NCBI RefSeq assembly: GCF_000319305.2
Contig: NZ_AMWJ02000002.1
Span: 558,001-622,000, forward strand
Direction: 5' to 3'
DNA from: Pseudomonas bharatica CSV86
GTDB lineage: Bacteria; Pseudomonadota; Gammaproteobacteria; Pseudomonadales; Pseudomonadaceae
DNA length: 64,000 nt
Shown here one piece after another: positions 26,688 to 36,234 of the stretch. Made by a program: the position numbers and the translations under genes. Each line of letters begins with the position of its first letter. The first letter of the stretch is position 1. The notes below the pieces were generated by a model that saw nothing but the letters and a program-made list of their open reading frames with translations, had not been told where the DNA came from and searched no databases.

Positions 26688-28029
26688 TCAAAGCGGCTTG
26701 GCCGGTTCCTCGACCACCTGCCCTTCCTTGACCTCCCCCGCCTCGTCCTCGGCTTCGGTATCCTCGGCTGCGACCGGCGTCTGCATCTGTTCCTGAACCA
26801 CCTGCTCGTTGACCCGCGGGTCGAGGGCAGCGGCCAGGGGCGAGCTGGCTGCCGGCATGGCCACGTGGGACAACGGCGCATCTTCCACCTGGTGCAACCC
26901 GGTGACCGCATCGGGACGAATGCGCCAGACCAGCACCAGGGCGAAGAAGGTGAAGAAGGCATAGAGCATCTGGTCGCCAAAGGCCTTCATCAGCACCCCT
27001 GCCGCCAGTGGCCCGATACTCGCGCCGACGCCATAGGTGACCAGCAGCATCGCCGTCAGCGAGACCCGCCGCTCGCTTTCCACGTGGTCGTTGGAGAAGG
27101 CCACGGCCAGTGGGTACAGGCAGAACTGCAGGAGCGAGACGAGGAAGCCGGCCGCGAACAGCACCGCCATCGGCACCCCGGCAGGATCGCCAACGGCAGC
27201 GAGGCGATCGCCAGGCCGATGGCCACGCTGCGGATCAGCACGGCACGGTCGTAGCGGTCCGACAGCCAGCCCAGCGGCCATTGCACCAGCAGGCCGGCGA
27301 AGATGCACACGCCCATGAAGATACCCACCTGCTCGGTACTCAGGCCCTGCTTCGAGGCATAGAGCGGTGCCAGGCCATAGAACGAACCGACGATCAGCCC
27401 GGAGCCCAGCACCGTGCTCAACGACTGCGGCACCCGCTTGATGAAGAAACGCGGCTCCATCGGGGCCGGCCGCAGCGGCGCCGGGTGGATGCGCCGGGTC
27501 AGGGCCACCGGCACCAGGCACAGTGCAAAGCACATCGCCACCAGCATCAGCAGCTCGGGGCCAGTTGCGGATGGACTACGAGGATCAACTGGCCCAGGAC
27601 CAGGCCCAGGTAGGAGGCGATCATGTAGCCGCTGAACACCGCGCCACGATGCTTGGCATCGGCCTGCTCGTTGAGCCAGCTCTCGATGACCATGTACTGG
27701 CACATCATCCCGAGGCCGACGATGACCCGCAGGAACAGCCACGCCGGCAGGAAGCTGACCAGGCCGTGACCCAGTACCGCGGCACCGACGATCCCGGCGC
27801 AGGTGGCATAGGCGCGGATATGTCCGACCCGGGCGATCAGGCGGTGACCGATCTTGCCACCCAGAGCCAGACCGAAATAGTTGGCAGCCATCAGGGCACC
27901 GACCCACAGGCTGTCGACCTGGTCGGCGCTAAGGCGCAGGGCAAGGTAGGTGCTCAGCAGGCCGGAGCCGATCAACATCATCAGAGCAGCGAAGTACAAC
28001 GCGCGAAAAGACTTCCAGATAGTGCGCAT
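26688..28029 (-). CDS. MFS transporter with acidic C-terminal tail (two frameshifts)
   Basis: Major facilitator of about 447 residues in 12 membrane segments. The N-terminal part starts MRTIWKSFRALYFAALMMLI and has the A-motif-like LALGGKIGHRLIARVGH. The frame breaks at 27557-27560 (missing G/C, after HPQLAP) and again at 27176-27179 (after LAILPG). The three pieces join into one continuous MFS protein (PLGWLSDRYDRAVLIRSVAI, LYPLAVAFSNDHVESERRVS). The last ~70 residues are hydrophilic and Glu-rich. The substrate is unknown. It is convergent with flgZ. Confidence 0.85.
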
Positions 28030-28124
28030 CAGCGTCCCGAACGACCTCTTGGGCTGGTGGAAAAACTGCGTGAAAGCATAAGTGATTATTCCGGCCGCGC
28101 GGCCGGCACCGGCGAAAAAAACAA

Positions 28125-28161
28125 AAGGCCGATTACGCCAGGAACCCGCGTAATCGGCCTT
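28125..28161 (-). terminator. Rho-independent terminator after the glutamine-synthetase-family gene
   Basis: Fourteen-bp perfect stem (AAGGCCGATTACGC with its complement, nine-base loop). On the minus strand it is followed by a T-rich run complementary to 28114-28124. It ends the glutamine-synthetase-like transcript. Confidence 0.9.
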
Positions 28162-28181
28162 CTAATTCCGTGGATTGCCGG

Positions 28182-29525
28182 TCAGGCCTGGGCCGCCAGT
28201 ACGCGCCGCTCCCAAGGGGTGATCTCATCGAAGAAGCTGGTCAGCTCCTGGGTCTTGGTGGCGATATAACCGGCGATGAACTCCTCGCCGAACAGCTCCC
28301 GCGCCAGGCTGCTGCGCTTGAGACGATCGAGCGCCGCATGCAGCGTGCACGGCAGCGACAGGTGATCCGGCACCGCGAACTCACCCTGGATCGCCGGGGC
28401 CGGTTGCAGGCCGTTCTCGATGCCATGCAGACCGGCGGCGAGGCTGGCGGCGATGGCCAGGTAGGGGTTGGCATCGGCCCCCGGCAGGCGGTTTTCCACA
28501 CGCCGGGCCACGGGTGAACTGGCCGGAATGCGCAGGCCGGCGGCGCGATTGTCCTCGGACCAGCATGCATTGTTCGGTGATGCGTAGGGATGGCACAGGC
28601 GCTGGTAGGAGTTGACGTTCGGGGCGAACAGCGCCGTGAAGTCGGCCATGCACGCCTGCTGACCACCGATGAAATGCAGGAAGGTATCGGTGGGCTTGCC
28701 GTCGGCATCACTGAAAACGTTCCGGCCGCTGCCAATCTCCACCACGCTCTGGTGAATGTGCATCGAGCTGCCCGGGGTATGTGCCAGCGGCTTGGCCATG
28801 CACACCACGGTCAGGCCGTGCTTGAGCGCAACCTCCTTGAGCAGGTGCTTGAACAGGAAGGTCTGGTCGGCCAGCAGCAGCGGATCGCCGTGCAGCAGGT
28901 TGATCTCGAACTGGCTGACGCCCATCTCGTGCATGAAGGTATCGCGCGGCAGCCCCAGCGCTGCCATACAGCGGTACACCTCCTGGAAGAACGGGCGCAA
29001 GCCGTTGTTGGAACTGACGCTGAAGGCCGAATGGCCGTCTTCGCGGCGCCCGTCCAGGCCCAGCGGAGGCTGGAATGGCCGGGTCGGGTCAGTGTTGGGT
29101 GCGAAAACGAAGAACTCCAGCTCGGTCGCCACCACCGGCGCCAGGCCGCGTGCGGCATAGCGGGCGATCACTGTCTTGAGCAAGCCGCGGGTGGACAGGC
29201 CGGAACGTTCGCCGCTCAATTCGTCGGCATCGCAGATGGCCAGGGCTCGGGGTTCGGCGCTCCAGGGCAGGCGGTGGATCTGCGCCGGATCGGCGACCAG
29301 TGTCAGGTCTCCGTCATCGCCGCCATAGAAGCGCGCCGGCGGGTAACCGCCCATGATGCATTGCAACAGCACGCCTCGCGCCAGTTGCAGGCGTCGGCCT
29401 TCGAGGAAGCCCTCGGCGGTCATCACCTTGCCGCGCGGCACGCCATTGAGATCCGGCGTAACGCATTCGATTTCATCAATGCCCGTCAGGCGCTCTTCCA
29501 GGGAACGCTGAACATTGGTCGTCAT
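28182..29525 (-). CDS. glutamine synthetase family protein, probable gamma-glutamylpolyamine synthetase
   Basis: ATP-dependent ligase of the glutamine-synthetase fold, 447 residues from the ATG at 29525 (MTTNVQRSLEERLTGIDEIE). Key sites: MGVSQFEINL with metal-binding Glu, SSMHIHQSV with the ATP-site His, and RVENRLPGADANPY. The short N-terminal domain and the DLNGVPRGK segment fit the PuuA/PauA group, which glutamylates putrescine or related amines, rather than nitrogen-assimilating GlnA. The amine substrate is not readable from sequence. It has its own terminator, and a REP pair lies between it and bkdR. Confidence 0.85.
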   Translation of the reverse strand: MTTNVQRSLEERLTGIDEIECVTPDLNGVPRGKVMTAEGFLEGRRLQLARGVLLQCIMGGYPPARFYGGDDGDLTLVADPAQIHRLPWSAEPRALAICDADELSGERSGLSTRGLLKTVIARYAARGLAPVVATELEFFVFAPNTDPTRPFQPPLGLDGRREDGHSAFSVSSNNGLRPFFQEVYRCMAALGLPRDTFMHEMGVSQFEINLLHGDPLLLADQTFLFKHLLKEVALKHGLTVVCMAKPLAHTPGSSMHIHQSVVEIGSGRNVFSDADGKPTDTFLHFIGGQQACMADFTALFAPNVNSYQRLCHPYASPNNACWSEDNRAAGLRIPASSPVARRVENRLPGADANPYLAIAASLAAGLHGIENGLQPAPAIQGEFAVPDHLSLPCTLHAALDRLKRSSLARELFGEEFIAGYIATKTQELTSFFDEITPWERRVLAAQA

Positions 29526-29660
29526 GACTCTGTCCTTGTTGTTTTCGCATGCCGGAAACGGCGACCCGGACAACATACTCAGGGGCTGTTCAAAATATCA
29601 AGCGGTGATGGCGGCGACTGATCGTGATTTTCTACACCTTTAGAGATGTTTTGCTCTCAG

Positions 29661-29744
29661 GGGCCCTATCGCTGGCAAGCCAGCTCCCACAGGTCCGACG
29701 GTGAACACAATCCCTGTGGGAGCTGGCTTGCCAGCGTTGAGGCC
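29661..29744. repeat. Pseudomonas REP element pair
   Basis: Inverted pair (CTATCGCTGGCAAGCCAGCT, and the reverse arm CCCTGTGGGAGCTGGCTTGC) with a spacer of about 18 bp, between the glutamine-synthetase-like gene and the bkdR stop. Confidence 0.9.
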
Positions 29745-29750
29745 CTCAAA

Positions 29751-30242
29751 TCAACGTGGCTCGCGCAGGGTCAACCCATTGGCCGGCAACGGCAGCGCCG
29801 TCTTGTACCTGACCTGCTTCAAGGCAAAGCTCGACCTGATATTCGCCACCCCCGGCAACCGCGTCAGGTAATCAAGAAACCGCTCCAGCGCCTGGATGCT
29901 TGGCAGCAACACCCGCAGCAGATAATCCGGGTCCCCGGTCATCAGGTAGCACTCCATTACCTCGGGCCGTTCGGCGATTTCTTCCTCGAAGCGATGCAGC
30001 GACTGCTCCACCTGCTTCTCCAGGCTGACGTGAATGAACACGTTGACATCCAGCCCCAGTACCTCCGGCGCCAGCAAGGTCACCTGCTGGCGAATCACGC
30101 CGCATTCCTCCAGCGCCTTGACCCGGTTGAAGCAGGGCGTCGGCGACAGGTTCACCGAACGCGCCAGTTCGGCGTTGGTGATCCGCGCGTTTTCCTGAAG
30201 GCTGTTGAGAATGCCGATGTCAGTGCGATCCAGTTTGCGCAT
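29751..30242 (-). CDS. bkdR: Lrp/AsnC-family activator of the bkd operon
   Basis: Lrp-type regulator, 163 residues. N-terminal winged helix-turn-helix (LDRTDIGILNSLQENARITN, then LSPTPCFNRVKALEE) and C-terminal RAM/AsnC ligand domain (MECYLMTGDPDYLLRVLLPS). Divergent from bkdAA across 199 bp, the known P. putida arrangement in which BkdR with L-branched-chain amino acids activates the bkd operon. The control region has A/T-rich inverted repeats. Confidence 0.95.
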   Translation of the reverse strand: MRKLDRTDIGILNSLQENARITNAELARSVNLSPTPCFNRVKALEECGVIRQQVTLLAPEVLGLDVNVFIHVSLEKQVEQSLHRFEEEIAERPEVMECYLMTGDPDYLLRVLLPSIQALERFLDYLTRLPGVANIRSSFALKQVRYKTALPLPANGLTLREPR

Positions 30243-30274
30243 GAGATAAATCTTCCCGCCTTTTGTTCTTTTGC

Positions 30275-30328
30275 AGAATATTTATCCGTCCGCTCGAACA
30301 AAGGCAACGAACATCAGAAAAATATTCT
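30275..30328. promoter_or_regulatory. inverted repeats in bkdR-bkdAA control region
   Basis: AGAATATTT (30275-30283) and its exact reverse complement AAATATTCT (30320-30328) are about four helical turns apart, and a related GGAATATCATT follows at about 30338. They are likely BkdR (Lrp-type) binding sites by position. Lrp-family proteins wrap DNA over several A/T-rich sites. Confidence 0.55.
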
Positions 30329-30441
30329 TCCGGGGCCGGAATATCATTAAGACAAGACTGACTTCCCGGTCACAAGCCGGGTCCCAGTAGCTACTGCGTC
30401 AAAGCTCAACAAAAACACAAGACAGAGCGAGCGTAAAAAGC

Positions 30442-31674
30442 ATGAACGAGTACGCCCCCCTGCGTTTGCATGTGCCCGAGCCTACCGGCCGGCCAGGCTG
30501 CCAGACCGATTTCTCCTACCTGCGCCTGAACGACGCAGGTCAAGTCCGCAAACCCGCCATCGACGTCGAACCTGCCGATACCTCGGACCTGGCCTACAGC
30601 CTGATCCGCGTTCTCGACGCCGAAGGCAATGCAGTAGGCCCTTGGGCCGAGGGCATCGACCCGCAGGTCCTGCGCCAGGGCATGCGGGCAATGATGAAGA
30701 CCCGCCAGTTCGACAGCCGCATGGTGGTTGCCCAGCGCCAGAAGAAAATGTCCTTCTACATGCAGAGCCTGGGCGAGGAAGCCATCGGCAGTGCCCAGGC
30801 CCTGGCCCTGAACCGCAGCGACATGTGCTTCCCGACCTATCGCCAGCAGAGCATCCTGATGGCCCGGGAAGTGTCGCTGACCGAGATGATCTGCCAGTTG
30901 CTGTCCAACGAGCGCGATCCGCTCAAGGGTCGCCAGTTGCCCATCATGTACTCGGTGCGCGAGGCCGGCTTCTTCACCATCAGCGGCAACCTTGCCACCC
31001 AGTTCGTCCAGGCGGTCGGCTGGGCCATGGCCTCGGCGATCAAGGGCGATACCAAAATCGCCTCGGCCTGGATCGGCGACGGTGCTACCGCCGAATCCGA
31101 TTTCCATACCGCCCTGACCTTCGCCCACGTCTACCGCGCCCCGGTGATCCTCAACGTGGTCAACAACCAGTGGGCCATCTCCACCTTCCAGGCCATCGCC
31201 GGTGGCGAAGCCACCACCTTCGCCGGCCGTGGCGTGGGCTGCGGCATCGCCTCGCTGCGGGTGGACGGCAACGACTTCGTCGCGGTGTACGCTGCCTCGC
31301 GCTGGGCCGCCGAACGCGCCCGCCGCGGCTTCGGCCCGACGCTGATCGAGTGGGTCACCTACCGCGCCGGCCCGCACTCCACGTCCGACGATCCCTCGAA
31401 ATACCGCCCCGCCGACGACTGGATTCACTTCCCGCTGGGCGATCCGATCGTGCGCCTGAAACAGCACCTGATCGCCAACGGCCATTGGTCCGAAGAAGAG
31501 CACCAGCAGGTCAGTGCCGAGCTGGACGCGGAAATCATCGCCGCGCAGAAGGAAGCCGAGCAGTACGGCACCCTGGCCAGCGGACAGATGCCGAGCCCGG
31601 CCTCGATGTTCGAGGACGTCTACAAGGAAATGCCCGCGCACCTGCGCCGGCAGCGCCAGGAACTGGGGATCTGA
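30442..31674 (+). CDS. bkdAA: 2-oxoisovalerate dehydrogenase E1 alpha subunit
   Basis: Thiamine-diphosphate-dependent E1 alpha of branched-chain 2-oxoacid dehydrogenase, 410 residues. The TPP motif is GDGATAESDFHTALTFAHVY, ending NNQWAIST. It decarboxylates the oxoacids of Val, Leu and Ile. Start MNEYAPLRLHVPEPTGRPG matches the Pseudomonas protein. bkdAB starts two bases after the stop. First gene of the four-gene bkd operon. Confidence 0.97.
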   Translation: MNEYAPLRLHVPEPTGRPGCQTDFSYLRLNDAGQVRKPAIDVEPADTSDLAYSLIRVLDAEGNAVGPWAEGIDPQVLRQGMRAMMKTRQFDSRMVVAQRQKKMSFYMQSLGEEAIGSAQALALNRSDMCFPTYRQQSILMAREVSLTEMICQLLSNERDPLKGRQLPIMYSVREAGFFTISGNLATQFVQAVGWAMASAIKGDTKIASAWIGDGATAESDFHTALTFAHVYRAPVILNVVNNQWAISTFQAIAGGEATTFAGRGVGCGIASLRVDGNDFVAVYAASRWAAERARRGFGPTLIEWVTYRAGPHSTSDDPSKYRPADDWIHFPLGDPIVRLKQHLIANGHWSEEEHQQVSAELDAEIIAAQKEAEQYGTLASGQMPSPASMFEDVYKEMPAHLRRQRQELGI

Positions 31675-31675
31675 C

Positions 31676-32734
31676 ATGAACGACCACAACACTTCCATCC
31701 AGGTTGAAACCGCCATGTCGACCACCACCATGACCATGATCCAGGCCCTGCGCTCGGCCATGGACATCATGCTCGAGCGCGACGACAACGTGGTCATCTA
31801 CGGCCAGGACGTCGGTTACTTCGGCGGTGTGTTCCGCTGCACCGAGGGCCTGCAGAGCAAGTACGGCAAGTCCCGGGTGTTCGATGCACCGATCTCGGAA
31901 AGCGGCATCGTCGGCACCGCCGTCGGCATGGGCGCCTACGGCCTGCGCCCGGTCGTGGAAATCCAGTTCGCCGACTACTTCTACCCCGCCTCCGACCAGA
32001 TCGTTTCCGAGATGGCCCGCCTGCGTTACCGCTCGGCCGGTGAATTCGTCGCCCCGCTGACCCTGCGCATGCCCTGCGGCGGCGGAATCTACGGCGGCCA
32101 GACCCACAGCCAGAGCCCCGAGGCGATGTTCACCCAGGTCTGCGGCCTGCGCACGGTGATGCCATCCAACCCCTACGACGCCAAGGGCCTGTTGATTGCC
32201 TCGATCGAATGCGACGACCCGGTGATCTTCCTCGAACCCAAGCGCCTGTATAACGGCCCCTTCGACGGCCACCATGATCGCCCGGTAACCCCTTGGTCGA
32301 AGCATGCAGCCAGCGCCGTGCCGGACGGCTATTACCAGGTGCCGCTGGACAAGGCGGCAATCACCCGCCCTGGCAACGACGTCACCGTACTGACCTATGG
32401 CACCACGGTCTACGTGTCCCAGGTCGCCGCCGAGGAAACCGGCGTCGATGCCGAGGTCATCGACCTGCGCAGCCTGTGGCCGCTGGACCTTGAAACCATC
32501 GTCGAGTCGGTGAAGAAGACCGGCCGTTGCGTAGTGGTGCATGAAGCCACGCGCACCTGCGGCTTCGGTGCCGAGCTGGTGTCGCTGGTCCAGGAACATT
32601 GCTTCCACCACCTGGAAGCGCCCATCGAACGCGTCACCGGCTGGGACACCCCCTATCCGCACGCGCAGGAGTGGGCGTACTTCCCTGGCCCTTCGCGGGT
32701 CGGTGCGGCATTGAAACGGGTCATGGAGGTCTGA
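31676..32734 (+). CDS. bkdAB: 2-oxoisovalerate dehydrogenase E1 beta subunit
   Basis: E1 beta partner, 352 residues. Transketolase central domain (VVIYGQDVGYFGGVFRCTEG, FADYFYPASDQIVSEMARLR) and C-terminal domain (DVTVLTYGTTVYVSQVAAEE). The ATG at 31676 lies one base after the bkdAA stop. A second ATG 13 codons in (MSTTTMTMIQALRSAMD) is a possible alternative start. The stop abuts the bkdB ATG. Confidence 0.96.
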   Translation: MNDHNTSIQVETAMSTTTMTMIQALRSAMDIMLERDDNVVIYGQDVGYFGGVFRCTEGLQSKYGKSRVFDAPISESGIVGTAVGMGAYGLRPVVEIQFADYFYPASDQIVSEMARLRYRSAGEFVAPLTLRMPCGGGIYGGQTHSQSPEAMFTQVCGLRTVMPSNPYDAKGLLIASIECDDPVIFLEPKRLYNGPFDGHHDRPVTPWSKHAASAVPDGYYQVPLDKAAITRPGNDVTVLTYGTTVYVSQVAAEETGVDAEVIDLRSLWPLDLETIVESVKKTGRCVVVHEATRTCGFGAELVSLVQEHCFHHLEAPIERVTGWDTPYPHAQEWAYFPGPSRVGAALKRVMEV

Positions 32735-34015
32735 ATGGGCACGCACGTCATCAAGATGCCGGACATCGGCGAAGGCATCGCGCAGGTAGAGCTGGTGGAA
32801 TGGTTCGTCAAGGTCGGTGACACCATCACCGAGGACCAGGTGGTGGCCGATGTCATGACCGACAAGGCCACGGTGGAAATTCCTTCGCCGGTCTCCGGCA
32901 AGGTCCTGGCCCTGGGCGGCCAGCCCGGCGAGGTCATGGCGGTGGGCAGCGAGCTGATCCGCATCGAAGTCGAAGGGGCCGGCAATCATCAGGAAAGCGC
33001 CGGCAAGCCGGCACCGGTGGTTGCAGCAGCACCCGAGCCGAAACCGGCTCCAGCTCCGGCAGCGGTGGAAGCGCCGGCGGCCAAACCGCACATCGCCGCC
33101 GCAGCGGTCGAGAAGGCACCGATCGTACCCCGTGGCGCCAATGAAAAACCCCTCGCCTCCCCCGCCGTGCGCAAGCGCGCCTGGGATGCCGGGATCGAAC
33201 TGCGTTACGTCCACGGCAGCGGCCCGGCCGGGCGCATTCTTCACGAGGACCTCGACGCCTTCCTCACCCAGCCGACCCGCAGCGGCAACGGCGCCCCGGG
33301 CGGCTACGCCAAGCGCGAGGACAGCGAGCAGATCCCGGTGATCGGCCTGCGCCGCAAGATCGCCCAGCGCATGCAGGACGCCAAGCGCCGCGTCGCCCAC
33401 TTCAGCTATGTGGAAGAGATCGACGTCAGCGCCCTGGAAGAACTGCGCCAGCACCTCAACGGCAAATACGGCGAAAGCCGCGGCAAGCTGACCCTGCTGC
33501 CGTTCCTGGTGCGCGCCATGGTCGTGGCCCTGCGCGACTTCCCGCAGATCAACGCCACCTATGACGACGAAGCCCAGGTCATCACCCGCCACGGCGCGGT
33601 GCACGTGGGCATCGCCACCCAGGGCGACAACGGCCTGATGGTGCCGGTGCTGCGCCACGCCGAAGCCGGCAGCCTGTGGCATAACGCCAGTGAGATCTCG
33701 CGCCTGGCACAGGCCGCACGCAGCAACAAGGCCAGCCGCGACGAACTCAGCGGCTCGACCATCACCCTGACCAGCCTCGGCGCGCTGGGCGGCATCGTCA
33801 GCACGCCGGTGGTCAACACCCCGGAAGTGGCGATCGTCGGGGTCAACCGCATCGTCGAGCGGCCCATGGTGGTCAACGGCCAGATTGTCATCCGCAAGAT
33901 GATGAACCTCTCCAGTTCCTTCGATCACCGGGTGGTCGATGGCATGGACGCCGCACAATTCATCCAGGCCGTGCGCGGCCTGCTCGAACAACCTGCCAGC
34001 CTGTTCGTGGAGTAA
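32735..34015 (+). CDS. bkdB: branched-chain 2-oxoacid dehydrogenase E2 (dihydrolipoyl acyltransferase)
   Basis: E2 core, 426 residues. Lipoyl domain at the N-terminus with the lipoylated Lys in VMTDKATVEIPSP. An Ala/Pro-rich linker (residues ~90-135), a peripheral subunit-binding domain (SPAVRKRAWDAGIELRYVHG) and a catalytic domain ending with SSSFDHRVVDGMDAAQFIQA (HxxxDG active site) follow. The start directly follows the bkdAB stop; lpdV begins two bases after its stop. Confidence 0.97.
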   Translation: MGTHVIKMPDIGEGIAQVELVEWFVKVGDTITEDQVVADVMTDKATVEIPSPVSGKVLALGGQPGEVMAVGSELIRIEVEGAGNHQESAGKPAPVVAAAPEPKPAPAPAAVEAPAAKPHIAAAAVEKAPIVPRGANEKPLASPAVRKRAWDAGIELRYVHGSGPAGRILHEDLDAFLTQPTRSGNGAPGGYAKREDSEQIPVIGLRRKIAQRMQDAKRRVAHFSYVEEIDVSALEELRQHLNGKYGESRGKLTLLPFLVRAMVVALRDFPQINATYDDEAQVITRHGAVHVGIATQGDNGLMVPVLRHAEAGSLWHNASEISRLAQAARSNKASRDELSGSTITLTSLGALGGIVSTPVVNTPEVAIVGVNRIVERPMVVNGQIVIRKMMNLSSSFDHRVVDGMDAAQFIQAVRGLLEQPASLFVE

Positions 34016-34017
34016 GC

Positions 34018-35406
34018 ATGCAGACCCTGGACACCACCCTGCTGATCATCGGCGGCGGCCCCGGCGGCTATATCGCCGCGATCCGCGCCGGACAACTGGG
34101 CATTCCCACCATCCTGGTCGAAGGCCAGGCCCTCGGTGGCACCTGCCTGAACATCGGCTGCATTCCGTCGAAGGCGCTGATCCACGTGGCCGAGCAGTTC
34201 CATCAGATCGAGTTGCACAGCCAGAAATCGACCCTCGGCATCAAGGTCGCCGCGCCAAGCCTGGACATCGGGCAGAGCGTGGCCTGGAAGGACGGCATCG
34301 TCGACCGCCTGACCACCGGCGTCGCCGCCCTGCTGAAGAAAAACGACGTCAAGGTGATCCACGGCTGGGCCAAGGTCATCGACGGCAAGCTGGTGGAAAT
34401 CGACGGGCAGGACCTGCGCATCCGCTGCGAGCACCTGCTGCTCTCCACCGGCTCCAGCAGCGTCGAGTTGCCGATGCTGCCGCTGGGCGGCGCGGTGATT
34501 TCCTCCACCGAAGCCTTGTCGCCCAAGGCCCTGCCCAAGCGCTTGACCGTGGTCGGCGGCGGCTATATCGGCCTGGAGCTGGGCATCGTCTACCGCAAGC
34601 TCGGCGTGGAGGTGAGCGTGGTGGAAGCCCGCGAACGCATCCTGCCGACCTACGACGCCGAACTGACCCAGCCGGTGGCCGAATCGCTGAAGAAGCTTGG
34701 CGTGCAGCTGTACCTCGGGCACAGCGTCGAAGGTTTCGACGCCGCGACCAATCGCCTGAAGGTGCGCCAGCCGGATGGCGAGGAGCTGACCCTGGAAACC
34801 GACCAGGTGCTGGTCGCCGTGGGACGTCGTCCGCGTACCAGAGGCTTCAACCTCGAAGCCCTGGACCTGAAGATGAACGGCGCCGCCATCGCCATCGACG
34901 AGCGCTGCCAGACCAGCATGCGCAACGTCTGGGCCATCGGTGACGTGGCAGGTGAGCCGATGCTGGCGCACCGGGCCATGACCCAGGGCGAGATGGTCGC
35001 CGAACTGATCGCCGGCAGGCAGCGGGCCTTCGCGCCAGCCGCCATCGCGGCGGTGTGCTTCACCGATCCGGAGCTGGTGGTGGCGGGCAAGACGCCGGAG
35101 ATGGTCAAGGAAGAAGGCCTCGATTGCCTGGTGGCGCAGTTCCCCTTCGCCGCCAATGGCCGGGCCATGACCCTGGAATCGAAGAGCGGCTTCGTGCGCG
35201 TGGTGGCGCGGCGTGACAATCACCTGATCGTCGGCTGGCAAGCGGTGGGCGTCGGGGTTTCCGAACTGTCCACGGCCTTTGCCCAGTCACTGGAGATGGG
35301 CGCGCGGCTGGAGGATGTGGCGGGGACCATCCATGCCCATCCGACACTGGGTGAGGCGGTGCAGGAAGCGGCGCTGCGGGCGTTGGGCCACCCATTGCAT
35401 ATATGA
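34018..35406 (+). CDS. lpdV: dihydrolipoyl dehydrogenase of the bkd complex (E3-Val)
   Basis: FAD flavoprotein, 462 residues. N-terminal FAD motif IIGGGPGGYIAAIRAGQLG, redox disulfide in GGTCLNIGCIPSKAL, NAD site VVGGGYIGLELGIVYRKLG, and active-site His-Glu in HAHPTLGEAVQEAAL. It reoxidises the lipoyl groups of BkdB. Last gene of the operon; a degenerate REP-like inverted repeat follows. Confidence 0.97.
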   Translation: MQTLDTTLLIIGGGPGGYIAAIRAGQLGIPTILVEGQALGGTCLNIGCIPSKALIHVAEQFHQIELHSQKSTLGIKVAAPSLDIGQSVAWKDGIVDRLTTGVAALLKKNDVKVIHGWAKVIDGKLVEIDGQDLRIRCEHLLLSTGSSSVELPMLPLGGAVISSTEALSPKALPKRLTVVGGGYIGLELGIVYRKLGVEVSVVEARERILPTYDAELTQPVAESLKKLGVQLYLGHSVEGFDAATNRLKVRQPDGEELTLETDQVLVAVGRRPRTRGFNLEALDLKMNGAAIAIDERCQTSMRNVWAIGDVAGEPMLAHRAMTQGEMVAELIAGRQRAFAPAAIAAVCFTDPELVVAGKTPEMVKEEGLDCLVAQFPFAANGRAMTLESKSGFVRVVARRDNHLIVGWQAVGVGVSELSTAFAQSLEMGARLEDVAGTIHAHPTLGEAVQEAALRALGHPLHI

Positions 35407-35434
35407 AGGAAGATCAAAAAGCGGGCCGCGGTTC

Positions 35435-35494
35435 CCGTGGGCTTGCCAGCGATTGCAATGGTGGATCCACTACTGCAACTGCTGGCAAGTCCGC
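35435..35494. repeat. degenerate REP-like inverted repeat
   Basis: CGTGGGCTTGCCAGCGAT and, inverted, ACTGCTGGCAAGTCCGC flank a short palindromic centre (GTGGATCCAC). It lies between convergent lpdV and the methyltransferase gene and may help end transcription. Confidence 0.55.
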
Positions 35495-35512
35495 TCTTGA
35501 TTTCCGGGACGG

Positions 35513-36234
35513 TCAGACGCGGAAATACCCCACCGAAGAATCGAACGGCAAACGCTTGAGCTCCACCTTGTTCAGGTCCAGCACATCACGCAGCGCGGCA
35601 GTCTCGCCTGGGAAGTTGCGATAGGCGACTTCGTCCAGGACCACGATGGCGCCCTTCGGCATGTACGGCAGGAAGGTTTCCAGGGCGACCTTGGTCGACG
35701 AGTACAGGTCGGTGTCGAGGATCAGCATGGCCACTACCAGGTCCGGACGGGTCTTGACGAAGGCCGGTACGGTTTCAAGGATGTCGCCCTTGACGATCTC
35801 GCAACGCGGGATGCGGTTGACCGGACGCACCAGGTCGTTGGCGTCGATCATGTCCTGGATCAGGCTCTCGTCGGTGTCGGAGAACATGCTTTCGTTGATG
35901 TCCGCCGGGTCTTCCTTGGCATCGATGCTGGCAAAGCCCTGGAAGGTGTCGAAGCCGATGATCGAACGGTTGATCGCATACGGCTCGAGGATCATCGACA
36001 GCTGCATGTAGAGCATCAACGAGTTGCCCTTGTACACGCCGCATTCAACGATGGCGCCAGGGATGTCCTGGACCATCTTGAACAGTTCGATCCGCGACAG
36101 CGCCGCAGTCACGGCGATGCGGTTGGCGAAGACGAAGGGGCATCGGCCACGTATTGGGCATCGACACGGCTCAGCACGCTGGCGCGCTTTTCGTTGTACT
36201 CGACCTCGGCAGCGGTCAGACGACGCTTGGTCAT
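35513..36234 (-). CDS. TylF/MycF-type O-methyltransferase (frameshifted)
   Basis: SAM-dependent methyltransferase of the macrocin-O-methyltransferase class, about 240 residues. The ATG at 36234 gives MTKRRLTAAEVEYNEKRASV, but the frame breaks at 36137-36140 (one G/C missing after YVADAP). The rest continues in the next frame: IVECGVYKGNSLMLYMQL (SAM site), IIGFDTFQGFASID, and the metal-binding acidic MLILDTDLYSSTKVALE with VVLDEVAY. It is translationally coupled (ATGA) to the dioxygenase upstream. The methyl acceptor is unknown; family members act on sugars or catechol-like groups. Confidence 0.8.

Noticed and set aside
27547..28029. A separate small six-helix transporter gene
   Set aside because: It is the N-terminal half of the MFS protein before a homopolymer frameshift; family length is restored on correction.
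31535..35241. Two long minus-strand frames opposite bkdAB, bkdB and lpdV
   Set aside because: Shadows of a well-known operon; composition typical of antisense frames.
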